The notes under the pieces were generated by a model, which saw only the letters and a list, made by a program, of their open reading frames with translations, made no database searches and was not told where the DNA came from. Made by a program: the position numbers and the translations under genes. Shown one piece after another: positions 29,542-37,206 of a stretch of DNA of 64,000 nt. Origin of the DNA: Pseudomonas sp. G34 (GTDB taxonomy: Bacteria > Pseudomonadota > Gammaproteobacteria > Pseudomonadales > Pseudomonadaceae); assembly GCF_031119625.1 (NCBI RefSeq), contig NZ_JAVHZV010000007.1:248001-312000 (forward strand). The letters run 5' to 3'. Positions within the stretch are counted from its first letter, which is position 1. Every line of letters starts with the position of its first letter.

Positions 29542-29749
29542 CTGGGCATGCCAGGGCGGCAGCGAGGCAGATTCGGGTCGCTGGCAGGCAGCCGCGACCG
29601 CTGCCGTTTGGTTACTATCGGGCTCCTCCATCGCCACCTGGCATGCTGCGAATTCTGGCCGGCGCCCCCGGCGCCTGCTGGTTTGCTCGACCGTCACGAA
29701 GAACTTCGAGAAAGGCGGCTATAACCACCACCCCATCAGAGTGCATTCC

Positions 29750-30535
29750 ATGACCCGGAACAGAAGATTTGCCTGCTTGCCCATCGCCCTCGTCGTATCG
29801 GCGCTGAGTGCATCCGTCGCCCTGGCCGACGGCGCCGCCGAGAAGAAGGGCGAGTGCCCGGTCGAGCAGTTCACCATGGCGCTGCGTTACCAGCAGCAAT
29901 CCGCGGAAGTTCGCGCCTTGCAGATGCAGGCCTACAACATTGCCACCGAGAAGCTCGACGCCGCCGTGGCGGCTGCCGAGGATCCTTCCAAGCTGGCCAT
30001 CGTCACCGATGTGGACGAAACGGTGATCGACAACTCCGCACTGCTGGCGCGCGACCTCGCCAACTGCCACAGCTACGACGGCTGGGACACCTGGCTGCCG
30101 TGGGAGCGTGACGGTGATCCGGTGCTGATTCCGGGGGCCAGGAAATTCCTCGAGCACGCCGACCAGCTGGGCGTGACCATCCGCTATGTGTCCGACCGCT
30201 CCGAGGAGCAGAAGGACTACACCCTCAAGGCCCTGAAGAAGCTCGACCTGCCCCAGGTCAGCGCCGACAGCGTGCTGCTGCTCGGGCCACCCAAGGTGGA
30301 GCGTCGCGCGTTGGTCGCCAAGGACCATCGCATCGTGATGCTGCTCGGCGACACCCTGCACGACTTCGACGCACGCTTCCGCAAGACCCCGGTGGCCGAG
30401 CAGCGGGCGACCGCCGAAGCCGAGTCGGCGAAGTGGGGCACCGAGTGGATCGTGTTCCCGAATGCTGGCTACGGCACCTGGTCCAAGGAGCCGCTCAAGG
30501 CCTGGGATGCCAAGCCCGTTATCGAGAAGTGGTAA
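29750..30535 (+). CDS. Class C acid phosphatase / 5'-nucleotidase, e(P4)-like
   Basis: A 261-residue exported HAD-superfamily phosphatase. A Sec signal peptide (about residues 1-26, ending SVALA) has no lipobox, unlike Haemophilus e(P4), so the enzyme should be soluble in the periplasm. The nucleophile motif is DVDETVIDN (Asp87, Asp89). Further family blocks are CHSYDGWDTW and TIRYVSDRSEEQKDYTL (HAD motif II), with the acidic motif GDTLHDF near residue 200. It probably dephosphorylates nucleotides or cofactors such as NMN; the substrate cannot be told from sequence. It separates adk from tsaB, which I remember as closer neighbours in PAO1. Confidence 0.9.
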   Translation: MTRNRRFACLPIALVVSALSASVALADGAAEKKGECPVEQFTMALRYQQQSAEVRALQMQAYNIATEKLDAAVAAAEDPSKLAIVTDVDETVIDNSALLARDLANCHSYDGWDTWLPWERDGDPVLIPGARKFLEHADQLGVTIRYVSDRSEEQKDYTLKALKKLDLPQVSADSVLLLGPPKVERRALVAKDHRIVMLLGDTLHDFDARFRKTPVAEQRATAEAESAKWGTEWIVFPNAGYGTWSKEPLKAWDAKPVIEKW

Positions 30536-30716
30536 GGGTTCTGGCGGCTCGCTGAGCCGCTGGCCGGCCGGCGCCTGCCTGGGCGCCGTTGATCTGCTCA
30601 GGCGGCCGCCTGGCCGCCGAGCGCTGTTGCGGCGAGACCGGTTGGCTCGCTGCGCTGGAAAAAACCAGCTCAAACCGTTTTAATGCCCGCCCGCTCAGCC
30701 ACCACTACAGATCGCC

Positions 30717-31409
30717 ATGACCACTCTGCTGGCCCTCGATACCGCCACCGAAGCCTGCTCCGTCGCCCTGCTGCATGACGGCCGGGTGACGAGCCACTAC
30801 GAGGTGATTCCGCGCCTGCATGCCCAGAAGCTGCTGCCGATGATCAAGGCACTGCTGGCCGAGCAGGGGGTTGCGCTGTCGGCGCTGGACGCCATCGCCT
30901 TTGGCCGCGGCCCGGGTGCCTTCACCGGAGTGCGCATTGCCATCGGCGTGGTGCAGGGGCTGGCCTTCGCCCTGGATCGCCCGGTGCTGCCGGTCTCCAA
31001 CCTGGCCGTGCTGGCGCAGCGTGCACAGCGCGAGTACGGTGCCAGCCAGGTGGCTGCCGCCATCGATGCGCGCATGGACGAGGTGTACTGGGGCTGCTAC
31101 CGCGCCGAGGCGGGCGAGATGCGACTGGTCGGGCGCGAAGCGGTATTGGCGCCGGAGCGCGCGCAACTGCCCGATGCGGCAACGGGCGATTGGTTCGGTG
31201 CCGGCACCGGTTGGGGCACCTTCGCCGAACGTATCGGCGGCCAGGTTGTTGCCTGCGATGGCGCGATGCTGCCCCATGCCGAGGATCTGCTCGGCCTGGC
31301 GCGTTTCGCCTGGGCCCGTGGCGAGGCGGTGGTGGCCGACCAGGCCCAGCCGATCTACCTGCGCGACCAGGTCGCCACCCCGAAAATGCCGCCGCCGGCG
31401 GGCTTTTGA
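30717..31409 (+). CDS. tsaB: tRNA threonylcarbamoyladenosine biosynthesis protein TsaB
   Basis: A 230-residue ASKHA-fold protein that forms the TsaB-TsaD-TsaE complex needed for the t6A37 modification of ANN-decoding tRNAs. The N-terminal block LLALDTATEACSVALL and FGRGPGAFTGVRIAIGVVQG (about residues 61-80) are diagnostic. It lacks the metal-binding His residues of TsaD, as expected for TsaB. The gene is followed by a small unknown gene and a DUF72 gene on the same strand. Confidence 0.96.
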   Translation: MTTLLALDTATEACSVALLHDGRVTSHYEVIPRLHAQKLLPMIKALLAEQGVALSALDAIAFGRGPGAFTGVRIAIGVVQGLAFALDRPVLPVSNLAVLAQRAQREYGASQVAAAIDARMDEVYWGCYRAEAGEMRLVGREAVLAPERAQLPDAATGDWFGAGTGWGTFAERIGGQVVACDGAMLPHAEDLLGLARFAWARGEAVVADQAQPIYLRDQVATPKMPPPAGF

Positions 31410-31528
31410 GCCTTGAGCGACGAAAGGGTCGTCCTTTTGTCGTCAACTTTTCGACATCCATTGCCAAGGGCCCATGGCGCAGCTAAATTGCCAGTACTTC
31501 CGCACGCCTTCCTGCCGAGCCTTCATTG

Positions 31529-31870
31529 ATGCGTATCGACGGTAACATCGCGCCCTATTCACCGGATCGTGGCCCCCGCTCGGGGACCGCGGTTACGCCT
31601 TATCGTGAGGCGAACCGGGAAGCGGAAGTAAAGCGCGAGCAGCCGGCACCTACTGCAGGCACCCAAGGCTTCGAACAGACCCCGCAGATTCGTCGTGTAC
31701 AGCAGAGCAATGCCAGCACCGACAGCTTTCCCGTGCGCACGCTCGACAGCACCTACCAGCCGGCCATGAGCAGTCGCGCCGCCCAGGCCATTGCCAGCTA
31801 CAGCACCACCGCCGCGTTCGTCCGCGACGTGGATGCCCAGCAGGTGTTGGGCCTCGACCTTTACGCCTGA
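31529..31870 (+). CDS. Small hypothetical protein
   Basis: A 113-residue hydrophilic protein with a low-complexity, probably disordered first half (Pro, Arg, Glu, Thr) and a short C-terminal segment (SRAAQAIASYSTTAAFVRDV then QQVLGLDLYA) that looks like a conserved helical tail. There is no signal peptide. The ATG at 31529 is preceded in frame by a TTG at 31526. I recall a homologue of this type after tsaB in other pseudomonads. Function unknown. Confidence 0.72.
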   Translation: MRIDGNIAPYSPDRGPRSGTAVTPYREANREAEVKREQPAPTAGTQGFEQTPQIRRVQQSNASTDSFPVRTLDSTYQPAMSSRAAQAIASYSTTAAFVRDVDAQQVLGLDLYA

Positions 31871-31940
31871 TCGACTCTCGGTCTGTTTCCCGTGCCTCGG
31901 TCAGGCACAATGGCCGCTTCTGACTGATCAGCGGTTCGTG

Positions 31941-32804
31941 ATGCTTCCCTATTTTCTTGGTTGTCCTTCCTGGAACGAGCCCGCCTGGCGCGGCAGCTTC
32001 TACCCGCCCGACCTGAACATGAGCGACAGCGTGGCGCACTATTGCCGGGTGTTCAATGCGGTGGAAGGCAATACCACCTTCTATGCGCGCCCGGACCAGG
32101 ACAAGCTCGCGCGCTGGGTGGCGGGCATGCCCGCGCATTTTCGTTTCTGCGCCAAGGTGCCCAGGGACATCAGCCACGAAGGCGACCTGCGCGAGCAACT
32201 GGCCAGCACCCAGGCTTTTCTCGATTTGCTCGCCCCCCTGGGCGAGCGGGTCACGCCGCTGTGGCTGCAGCTGCCGGCGATGTTCGGGCCGGCCCGGCTG
32301 GGTGAGCTGGCGCTATGGCTGGACGAATTCGCCCACCGGCGGCTGGCCGTGGAGGTGCGCCACCCGGCGTTCTTCGACAAGGGCGATGACGAGCGCGTGC
32401 TCAACCGCCTGCTCCACGAGCGCGGGGTGGAACGCATCTGCCTGGATTCCCGGGCGCTGTTCAGTTGCACCTCCAGGGATGCGGCGGTGCTGCATGCCCA
32501 GGCCAAGAAGCCGCGCCTGCCGATCCGCCCGGCGGCGTTCACGGACAGCCCCCAGGTGCGCTTCATCGGCGGGCCGGAGCTGGACGCCAATCAGCCGTTT
32601 CTCGAACCCTGGCTGGACAAGGTCGCGGCCTGGATCGAGCAGGGCCTGACCCCCCATGTGTTCCTGCATACCCCGGACAACCACCTGGCCGCCGCCCAGG
32701 CGCTGCGCTTCCACGAATTGCTGAGCGAGCGCCTACCCGGCTTGCCGCCGCTGCCACCGTACACCGACAGCGAACCCAGGGCCGAGCAGTTGGGGTTGCT
32801 TTAA
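31941..32804 (+). CDS. DUF72 family protein (YecE-like)
   Basis: A 287-residue TIM-barrel-like protein of the DUF72/YecE family, whose biochemical role is unknown. Diagnostic blocks are FLGCPSWNEPAWRGSFYP at the start, CRVFNAVEGNTTFYARP, FRFCAKVPRDISH and the later LAVEVRHPAFF. The ATG at 31941 begins just before the conserved sequence. The gene ends next to a REP-palindrome-REP composite. Confidence 0.93.
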   Translation: MLPYFLGCPSWNEPAWRGSFYPPDLNMSDSVAHYCRVFNAVEGNTTFYARPDQDKLARWVAGMPAHFRFCAKVPRDISHEGDLREQLASTQAFLDLLAPLGERVTPLWLQLPAMFGPARLGELALWLDEFAHRRLAVEVRHPAFFDKGDDERVLNRLLHERGVERICLDSRALFSCTSRDAAVLHAQAKKPRLPIRPAAFTDSPQVRFIGGPELDANQPFLEPWLDKVAAWIEQGLTPHVFLHTPDNHLAAAQALRFHELLSERLPGLPPLPPYTDSEPRAEQLGLL

Positions 32805-32832
32805 GGCAAAAGCAGACATCGATGCAGTACCT

Positions 32833-32882
32833 GTGGGAGCGGGCCATGCCCGCGAAAAGTCGCGCGCACGGCGCGCTCCCAC
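32833..32882. repeat. REP palindrome, copy A
   Basis: Outer arms GTGGGAGCG ... CGCTCCCAC enclose two smaller inverted repeats, GCGGGC-cat-GCCCGC and GCGCGC-ac-GGCGCGC, so the unit can fold into a three-way structure. It has the same core as the repeats at 51.0-51.4 kb. Confidence 0.85.
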
Positions 32883-32900
32883 ATTGGATCGCTGCCTGAC

Positions 32901-32979
32901 CGTAGGATAGGGCGGGCCGCCTAGGTGCAACCCATCGGGCCTTGATGGGTTTCACCTACGCGGCCCGACCCATCCTACG
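32901..32979. repeat. 79-bp near-perfect long palindrome between two REPs
   Basis: The arms begin and end with CGTAGGAT/ATCCTACG and continue inward through GGGCGGGCCGC and GCGGCCCGACCC, GGTG/CACC and AACCCATC/GATGGGTT, leaving only a few mismatches and a loop near 32939. It could act as a bidirectional terminator between the convergent flanking genes. Confidence 0.8.
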
Positions 32980-33010
32980 TTGGCAATTGGTGGTCTAGGA
33001 GTTCGTGATA

Positions 33011-33060
33011 GTGGGAGCGGGCCATGCCCGCGAAAAGTCGCGAGCACGGCGCGTTCCCGC
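33011..33060. repeat. REP palindrome, copy B
   Basis: Same REP core as copy A in direct orientation (GTGGGAGCGGGCCATGCCCG), with a degenerate right arm GCGTTCCCGC. Confidence 0.82.
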
Positions 33061-33072
33061 AGTCGATCGCGC

Positions 33073-34173
33073 TCAGGCCAGGCGCAGGTGGTTGTCCCAG
33101 AGGCCGGCCGGCAGCTCCAGGGGTTGAATGGCGATGCGTTCGCTGCGGCAGTCATACAGGCGGCAACGGCCGATACCGGCACTGACCACGAAACCGTGCT
33201 CCACCGCGCCGACACCGGCGCAGTCGGGCAGGGCGGCGTCCAGGCGCACGGCGCCGCTGTCCAGGTCCCAGATGAACAGGCGATTACCCCGCGGCGCGGT
33301 CATTGCCAGCAGGCGCAGCTCGCTGTGCACCGCCACACTGGCGGTGTACTGGCTCATCATCTGGCGCTGCGCATCGGCCATGGGAAAGTGCTGGAACGGC
33401 TGGCCCGGGCGCTTGATCGCCACCAGCGGCACGGCATCCATGGCATCGCCCATGTATTGCTGGCCGCTGACCACGGTGCCGTCGCTGGCCACGGCCAGGT
33501 GGCGCACGCTGTTCATCGGCTCGGGTAACTGTTCCTTGCTGTGCAGGGTGCCATCGCGCCCCATCAGCACCAGGCTGGCTTCCATGGCGTCGAGGTTCAT
33601 CTCCACCCGGCTTTCCGCTTCGGTGCGAATGCCGCCGTTCGCTACCACCAGGGTTTCACCGTCGGGCATCCACAACAGCTGGTGCGGGCCCAGGCCGTGG
33701 CTGGACAGCTCATCGCGGTGCACCAGGCGTTCACCTTCCAGGCGATAGGCGCCAATCACGCCACGGCCCGGATCGCGGGTGTCGTTCTCGGTGGCGTACA
33801 GCCATTCGCCGCCGTTGTGAAACACCGCATGGCCGTAGAAATGCCGCTCCTGCTCGCTGTGCAGGGTCTGCAGCAGGCGGCCATCGCGGGTGTCGATCAG
33901 GTAGCTCTCGGTGCTTGGCCGGCGCCCGACGAACAGCGCCATCGGCCGGCTGGGATGGGGCACCACGTCGTGGCAGCGTTCGCTGACCTGGGTGGCGAAG
34001 GCGCGCTGGCCATCGAGCCGATAACCGACCGCATAATGCTTGCCGCCTTCGTCGTTGCGTGCCGACAGCAGCAGCGGCTGCTGGCCGGTATGGGTCAGCT
34101 TCCAGCCGCCGACGGCGCCTGCCGCCAGCAGGGTGGCGCTCAGGCCGAGAAATGCCCGGCGTTTCATGCTCAT
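33073..34173 (-). CDS. DUF1513 protein, Tat-exported, iron-uptake operon
   Basis: A 366-residue predicted periplasmic protein of the DUF1513 family, probably a beta-propeller. The N terminus MSMKRRAFLGLSATLLAAGA is a twin-arginine signal. The body has repeated beta-strand blocks such as HDVVPHPSRPMALFVGRRP and GLGPHQLLWMPDGETLVVANGG. It is the last of three genes (di-heme cytochrome, imelysin-like, DUF1513), starting 3 bases after the imelysin stop, so co-translation is likely. Family members sit in such iron-linked operons across Pseudomonas; the exact function is unknown. Confidence 0.88.
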   Translation of the reverse strand: MSMKRRAFLGLSATLLAAGAVGGWKLTHTGQQPLLLSARNDEGGKHYAVGYRLDGQRAFATQVSERCHDVVPHPSRPMALFVGRRPSTESYLIDTRDGRLLQTLHSEQERHFYGHAVFHNGGEWLYATENDTRDPGRGVIGAYRLEGERLVHRDELSSHGLGPHQLLWMPDGETLVVANGGIRTEAESRVEMNLDAMEASLVLMGRDGTLHSKEQLPEPMNSVRHLAVASDGTVVSGQQYMGDAMDAVPLVAIKRPGQPFQHFPMADAQRQMMSQYTASVAVHSELRLLAMTAPRGNRLFIWDLDSGAVRLDAALPDCAGVGAVEHGFVVSAGIGRCRLYDCRSERIAIQPLELPAGLWDNHLRLA

Positions 34174-34176
34174 GGT

Positions 34177-35238
34177 TCAGTCTCCGTCGTGGGCGTTGAA
34201 GCCCAGCTGGATGCCCAGCGCCCGGGCCAGCTCGCCTTCGTGCAGGCGATGCAGCACGTTGAGGCTGTCGTAGAAGGCGTTCAGGGTCTGTCGCCCGGCC
34301 TCGTCGGCGAGCAATTCGCCGAGCGGGCGCTGCAGGCCGGCGAGCTGTTTGCGACTCTCGGCGTAGGCGGCGTCGATACGTTTCTTGAGATCGTCCTGAT
34401 CGCTGCCGAGCAGGGCCTGCAGGCCGTCGTCCTTGGCGCCGTGCCAAAGCTGTTCGGCGCCGCTGAGCGCTGCGCCAAGGTTGCTCAGGCTGGCCTGGCT
34501 GCGCCACGCTTCGGCCTGGTAGGGCTGCGGCACGCCCTTGCTCTGCCGGCCCAGAGGCGCGCCAAGCTTCTTCTTCAGGCCGTCGATGGCACTGACCTGG
34601 GTGCGCAGCATGTCGGAGATCGCCTCGCTGGCCTCGGCATAGCGCTCGTTGGGGAAGGTGCGAAACAGCGCCAGGGCGCCGTTCTCGCCTTGCCACTGGT
34701 CCAGCACGCTGTTGGCCAGTGCCTGCTGATGCTCACCAATGGCGACTATCAGCGGGCAGTAGCGGGTTTTCTGCTCGGCGTTCTGCAGGTCGATCTCGGG
34801 ATCGAACATCAGGTACTCGTAAGCGGTAAGCCCCTGGACCACCACACTGGCCTTTTCCAGATCGGCCGCGCCGAGTTGCGGTTTGGCCTTGACCAGTGCC
34901 TCGACCTGGCGAGCCACCAGGTTCTTCTTGTCCGGCCAGAACTGCACCTGCCAGGCGCGGTTGCCTTCGGCCAGCGGGCCGACCGCCAGGGGCTGCAGGC
35001 TGGCCCAGGCGCTCTGGGTGGTGAGAAACACCTGGCGCGCGCTGGCCAGGTCTTCCTGGCCGGCGCAGAACGCCTTGGCGCTGCCGGCCAGGGCGACATT
35101 CGCCTCTTTCCAGGTGGCGTGGGCTGGTAGCAACACGCCTTCGGCCAGCGCCGAACTGGTGGTGGCCTGCGGGTCGGCTGGCGAGCAGGCGGCCAGGGTC
35201 AGGCCCAGCAGGGCGACGGTCAGCGGAGAACGGATCAT
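34177..35238 (-). CDS. Imelysin-family lipoprotein (M75-like)
   Basis: A 353-residue lipoprotein with lipobox LAAC (Cys18) and an imelysin-like fold related to EfeO and IcmP. The family's GxHxxE motif region here reads GLTAYEYLMF (about residues 136-145), so the His is replaced by Thr while the Glu is kept. This marks the non-canonical branch, and metal binding at that site is uncertain. Other family blocks are RAWQVQFWPDKKN and the C-terminal LNAFYDSLNVLHRL. It lies 10 bases downstream of the di-heme cytochrome gene and abuts the DUF1513 gene. A role in periplasmic iron handling is inferred from the operon. Confidence 0.88.
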   Translation of the reverse strand: MIRSPLTVALLGLTLAACSPADPQATTSSALAEGVLLPAHATWKEANVALAGSAKAFCAGQEDLASARQVFLTTQSAWASLQPLAVGPLAEGNRAWQVQFWPDKKNLVARQVEALVKAKPQLGAADLEKASVVVQGLTAYEYLMFDPEIDLQNAEQKTRYCPLIVAIGEHQQALANSVLDQWQGENGALALFRTFPNERYAEASEAISDMLRTQVSAIDGLKKKLGAPLGRQSKGVPQPYQAEAWRSQASLSNLGAALSGAEQLWHGAKDDGLQALLGSDQDDLKKRIDAAYAESRKQLAGLQRPLGELLADEAGRQTLNAFYDSLNVLHRLHEGELARALGIQLGFNAHDGD

Positions 35239-35248
35239 GCGCGGCTCC

Positions 35249-36667
35249 TTACAGTGAATTCAGAAACGCCAGAAGCGCGGCGCGCTCCTCGCTGGAAAGT
35301 TGCAGCACCCGCTGCTTGGCCGCTTCGGCTTCGCCGCCATGCCAGGCGATGGCTTCGAGCAGGTTGCGGGCGCGGCCGTCGTGCAGGAACTGGGTGTGGC
35401 CGCTGACCGTTTCGGTCAGGCCGATGCCCCACAGCGGCGCGGTGCGCCACTGGCGACCGTTGGCGAGGAACTCGTCGCGGCCATCGGCCAGGCCGTCGCC
35501 CATGTCGTGCAGCAACAGGTCGGTATAGGGGCGAATGGTCTGGTTGGCCAGCTCCGGTTCGGCAGCCTCGGCGGCGGTGACGAAGCTTGGCGTATGGCAG
35601 CCCTGGCAGCCGGCGCGATGGAACAGGGTCTTGCCGGCCAGCACCTGGGCGTCGTCGACCTTGCGGCGCGCCGGTACGGCAAGGTTGCGGGTGTAGAACA
35701 GCACCATGCTCATGATGTTGTCGCTGACTTCCGGCTCGCCGCCGTGGGGCGCCTGGCGGCAGGCGGACTGCGCCTCGGTGCAGCCGTCGCTGGGCAGCAG
35801 GCTGCTGGTCAGGCCCATGTCCTGCAGGAAGGCGTGGGCGTTCTGCTGGTTGAGCGTCGGTTGCCCGGCCTTCCAGCCGAAGCGGCCGAGTACGGTCTGC
35901 TGGCGTGCATCGTCCCACACCCGGTTGGGCTGGCCCTTGATGCCATCGCCATCGCGATCGTCCGGATCGGCGTTGGCCAGGATGGCCGCCTCGGGGATCG
36001 CTTCGAGCAGGCCGAGGCCGATCATCGGCGGGGCGACCCGCGCCGAGAACAGGGTGGCCGGGTGCATCGGCCCGTAACCCAGTTGGGTGATGTTCAGTTG
36101 CGGTTTGCGCAGCTCGATGCTGTAGCCATCGGCGAAGCGCACCTGCTCGGTGCTGTACTCGACGCGCACCTTGCCTTCCGGGGCGACGCCGGGATTGGCC
36201 ATGTCCTGCAACTGGCCGCCATAGGTGGGCTCGGGCAGCACACCGAGGCGTTGCAAGGCGGCATGATCGGCATCGCCGGCCGGAATCGACAGGCGTACCA
36301 GCATCGACACGGCATTGACACTGCCCGGCTGCGGCGGGTGGCCGCGGCCATCGCGGACATGGCAGTTCTGGCAGGCGTTGGTGTTGAACAGCGGGCCGAG
36401 GCCGTCACGGGCCGTGGTGGTCGAGGGGGCGATCACCCAGGGGTTGCGAAAGAAGCTGTTGCCCACGCTGAAGTCCAGGCGCCGTTCGGGCGCCAGATTG
36501 GCGGCGGGCAGGGAGAAGGCCACGCGGTCGCTGCGTGACACGGTGGCCGCACCGCCGGACAGCGCTTCGCCGGGTTCGGCTGCGGTGAAAGTCGGCGACT
36601 TGTCGCAGGCGGTCAGGCCGAGAGCCAGAAACAGCAGTGGCAGCAGGCGACCGGGTGACGCTGGCAT
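35249..36667 (-). CDS. Di-heme c-type cytochrome oxidoreductase (DUF1111)
   Basis: A 472-residue lipoprotein (lipobox LTAC, Cys21) of the DUF1111 family, sometimes called thiol oxidoreductase. Two heme-binding motifs are visible, CQNCH (residues 99-103) and CQGCH near residue 355. Blocks between them include DRDGDGIKGQPN, reminiscent of the Ca-binding region of di-heme peroxidases, and LGRFGWKAGQPTL. It heads the operon with the imelysin-like and DUF1513 proteins, suggesting electron transfer linked to periplasmic iron oxidation or reduction. A Fur-box-like sequence lies 58 bases upstream of the start. Confidence 0.92.
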   Translation of the reverse strand: MPASPGRLLPLLFLALGLTACDKSPTFTAAEPGEALSGGAATVSRSDRVAFSLPAANLAPERRLDFSVGNSFFRNPWVIAPSTTTARDGLGPLFNTNACQNCHVRDGRGHPPQPGSVNAVSMLVRLSIPAGDADHAALQRLGVLPEPTYGGQLQDMANPGVAPEGKVRVEYSTEQVRFADGYSIELRKPQLNITQLGYGPMHPATLFSARVAPPMIGLGLLEAIPEAAILANADPDDRDGDGIKGQPNRVWDDARQQTVLGRFGWKAGQPTLNQQNAHAFLQDMGLTSSLLPSDGCTEAQSACRQAPHGGEPEVSDNIMSMVLFYTRNLAVPARRKVDDAQVLAGKTLFHRAGCQGCHTPSFVTAAEAAEPELANQTIRPYTDLLLHDMGDGLADGRDEFLANGRQWRTAPLWGIGLTETVSGHTQFLHDGRARNLLEAIAWHGGEAEAAKQRVLQLSSEERAALLAFLNSL

Positions 36668-36724
36668 GGATGATCCGCAGGGCAGAAATCGAGGGCGGCA
36701 ATCTTAGCAGTCTGCGCCGCGTTA

Positions 36725-36743
36725 AATAAGATGGATTTGCGTT
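36725..36743 (-). promoter_or_regulatory. Fur-box-like sequence before the di-heme cytochrome operon
   Basis: Read on the minus strand it is AACGCAAATCCATCTTATT, which matches 12 of 17 fixed positions of the pattern AATGANAATNATTCTCATT that I recall for pseudomonad Fur sites. It sits 58 bases upstream of the operon start and touches the stop codon of the SH3-like gene. Confidence 0.4.
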
Positions 36744-37108
36744 TAATCCGCCAGCGCAACCAGGCTCTGCGCCGGTACCCAGCCGCTTTCGCCGCTGGCC
36801 TCGCGCAGGCACCAGAGCCAGCCGTTCAGGTGGCGGCTGGCAAGCAGCCGTTCGTTCACCTGGGTATCCAGTTCCCGCGCGGTATAGCGCTCCAGCGCGC
36901 GTGCGCTGCCGTCGCCAAGCACCTCGAGAAGGCTCAGCGGCACCCAGCCGCCGGGGTGGGTATCGGTGCGGCAGAAATACCAGTCCTGCCAGTCTTCAGG
37001 GCCGTCGTAGCGCTCGCCAAGCTGGAGCAGGGTGCCTGCCTCGAAGCTGATGGGCTGCGGATACTCGCTTCGGTGAGCGGTGACGACCCGATAGGCTGTG
37101 GGCTGCAT
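36743..37108 (-). CDS. Small SH3-like domain protein
   Basis: A 121-residue cytoplasmic protein with two SH3-like halves. The first (about residues 3-55) contains RVVTAHRSEYPQPISFEAGT and WYFCRTDTHPGGWVPLSLLE; the second (about 75-119) contains LNGWLWCLREASGESGWVPA. The start at 37108 is secured by AGGAGG 5 bases upstream. It stands between icmP, whose terminator lies between them, and the di-heme operon, so it is probably transcribed alone. No partner or function is known. Confidence 0.85.
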   Translation of the reverse strand: MQPTAYRVVTAHRSEYPQPISFEAGTLLQLGERYDGPEDWQDWYFCRTDTHPGGWVPLSLLEVLGDGSARALERYTARELDTQVNERLLASRHLNGWLWCLREASGESGWVPAQSLVALAD

Positions 37109-37149
37109 GAATACCTCCTGTGCTCGCGGCATGGTACGCCGCCAGGTAC

Positions 37150-37181
37150 AAAAAAGCCGGTGCGAAACCGCGCACCGGCTT
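37150..37181 (-). terminator. Terminator of the icmP-type gene
   Basis: A perfect 11-bp stem AAGCCGGTGCG/CGCACCGGCTT with a 6-base loop. On the minus strand it is followed by a run of six T, about 26 bases after the stop codon. Confidence 0.9.
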
Positions 37182-37206
37182 GTTCGTTGCAACCTTACCG
37201 TGCTGA

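Larger units (their letters stand above)
29353..29749. other. adk-acid phosphatase intergenic region
   Basis: 397 bases without a gene. The first half holds a split terminator stem and a palindromic repeat. The second half (29540-29749) shows no gene or clear promoter. Confidence 0.6.

Noticed and set aside
30536..30716. A terminator from the GC-rich inverted repeats between the phosphatase and tsaB genes
   Set aside because: The short GGCGGC/GCCGC-type repeats lack a U-run and overlap by chance in very GC-rich DNA.
36743..37192. Longer form of the SH3-like protein starting at 37192
   Set aside because: AGGAGG at 5 bases marks the start at 37108, and the extra N terminus would cross the icmP terminator.
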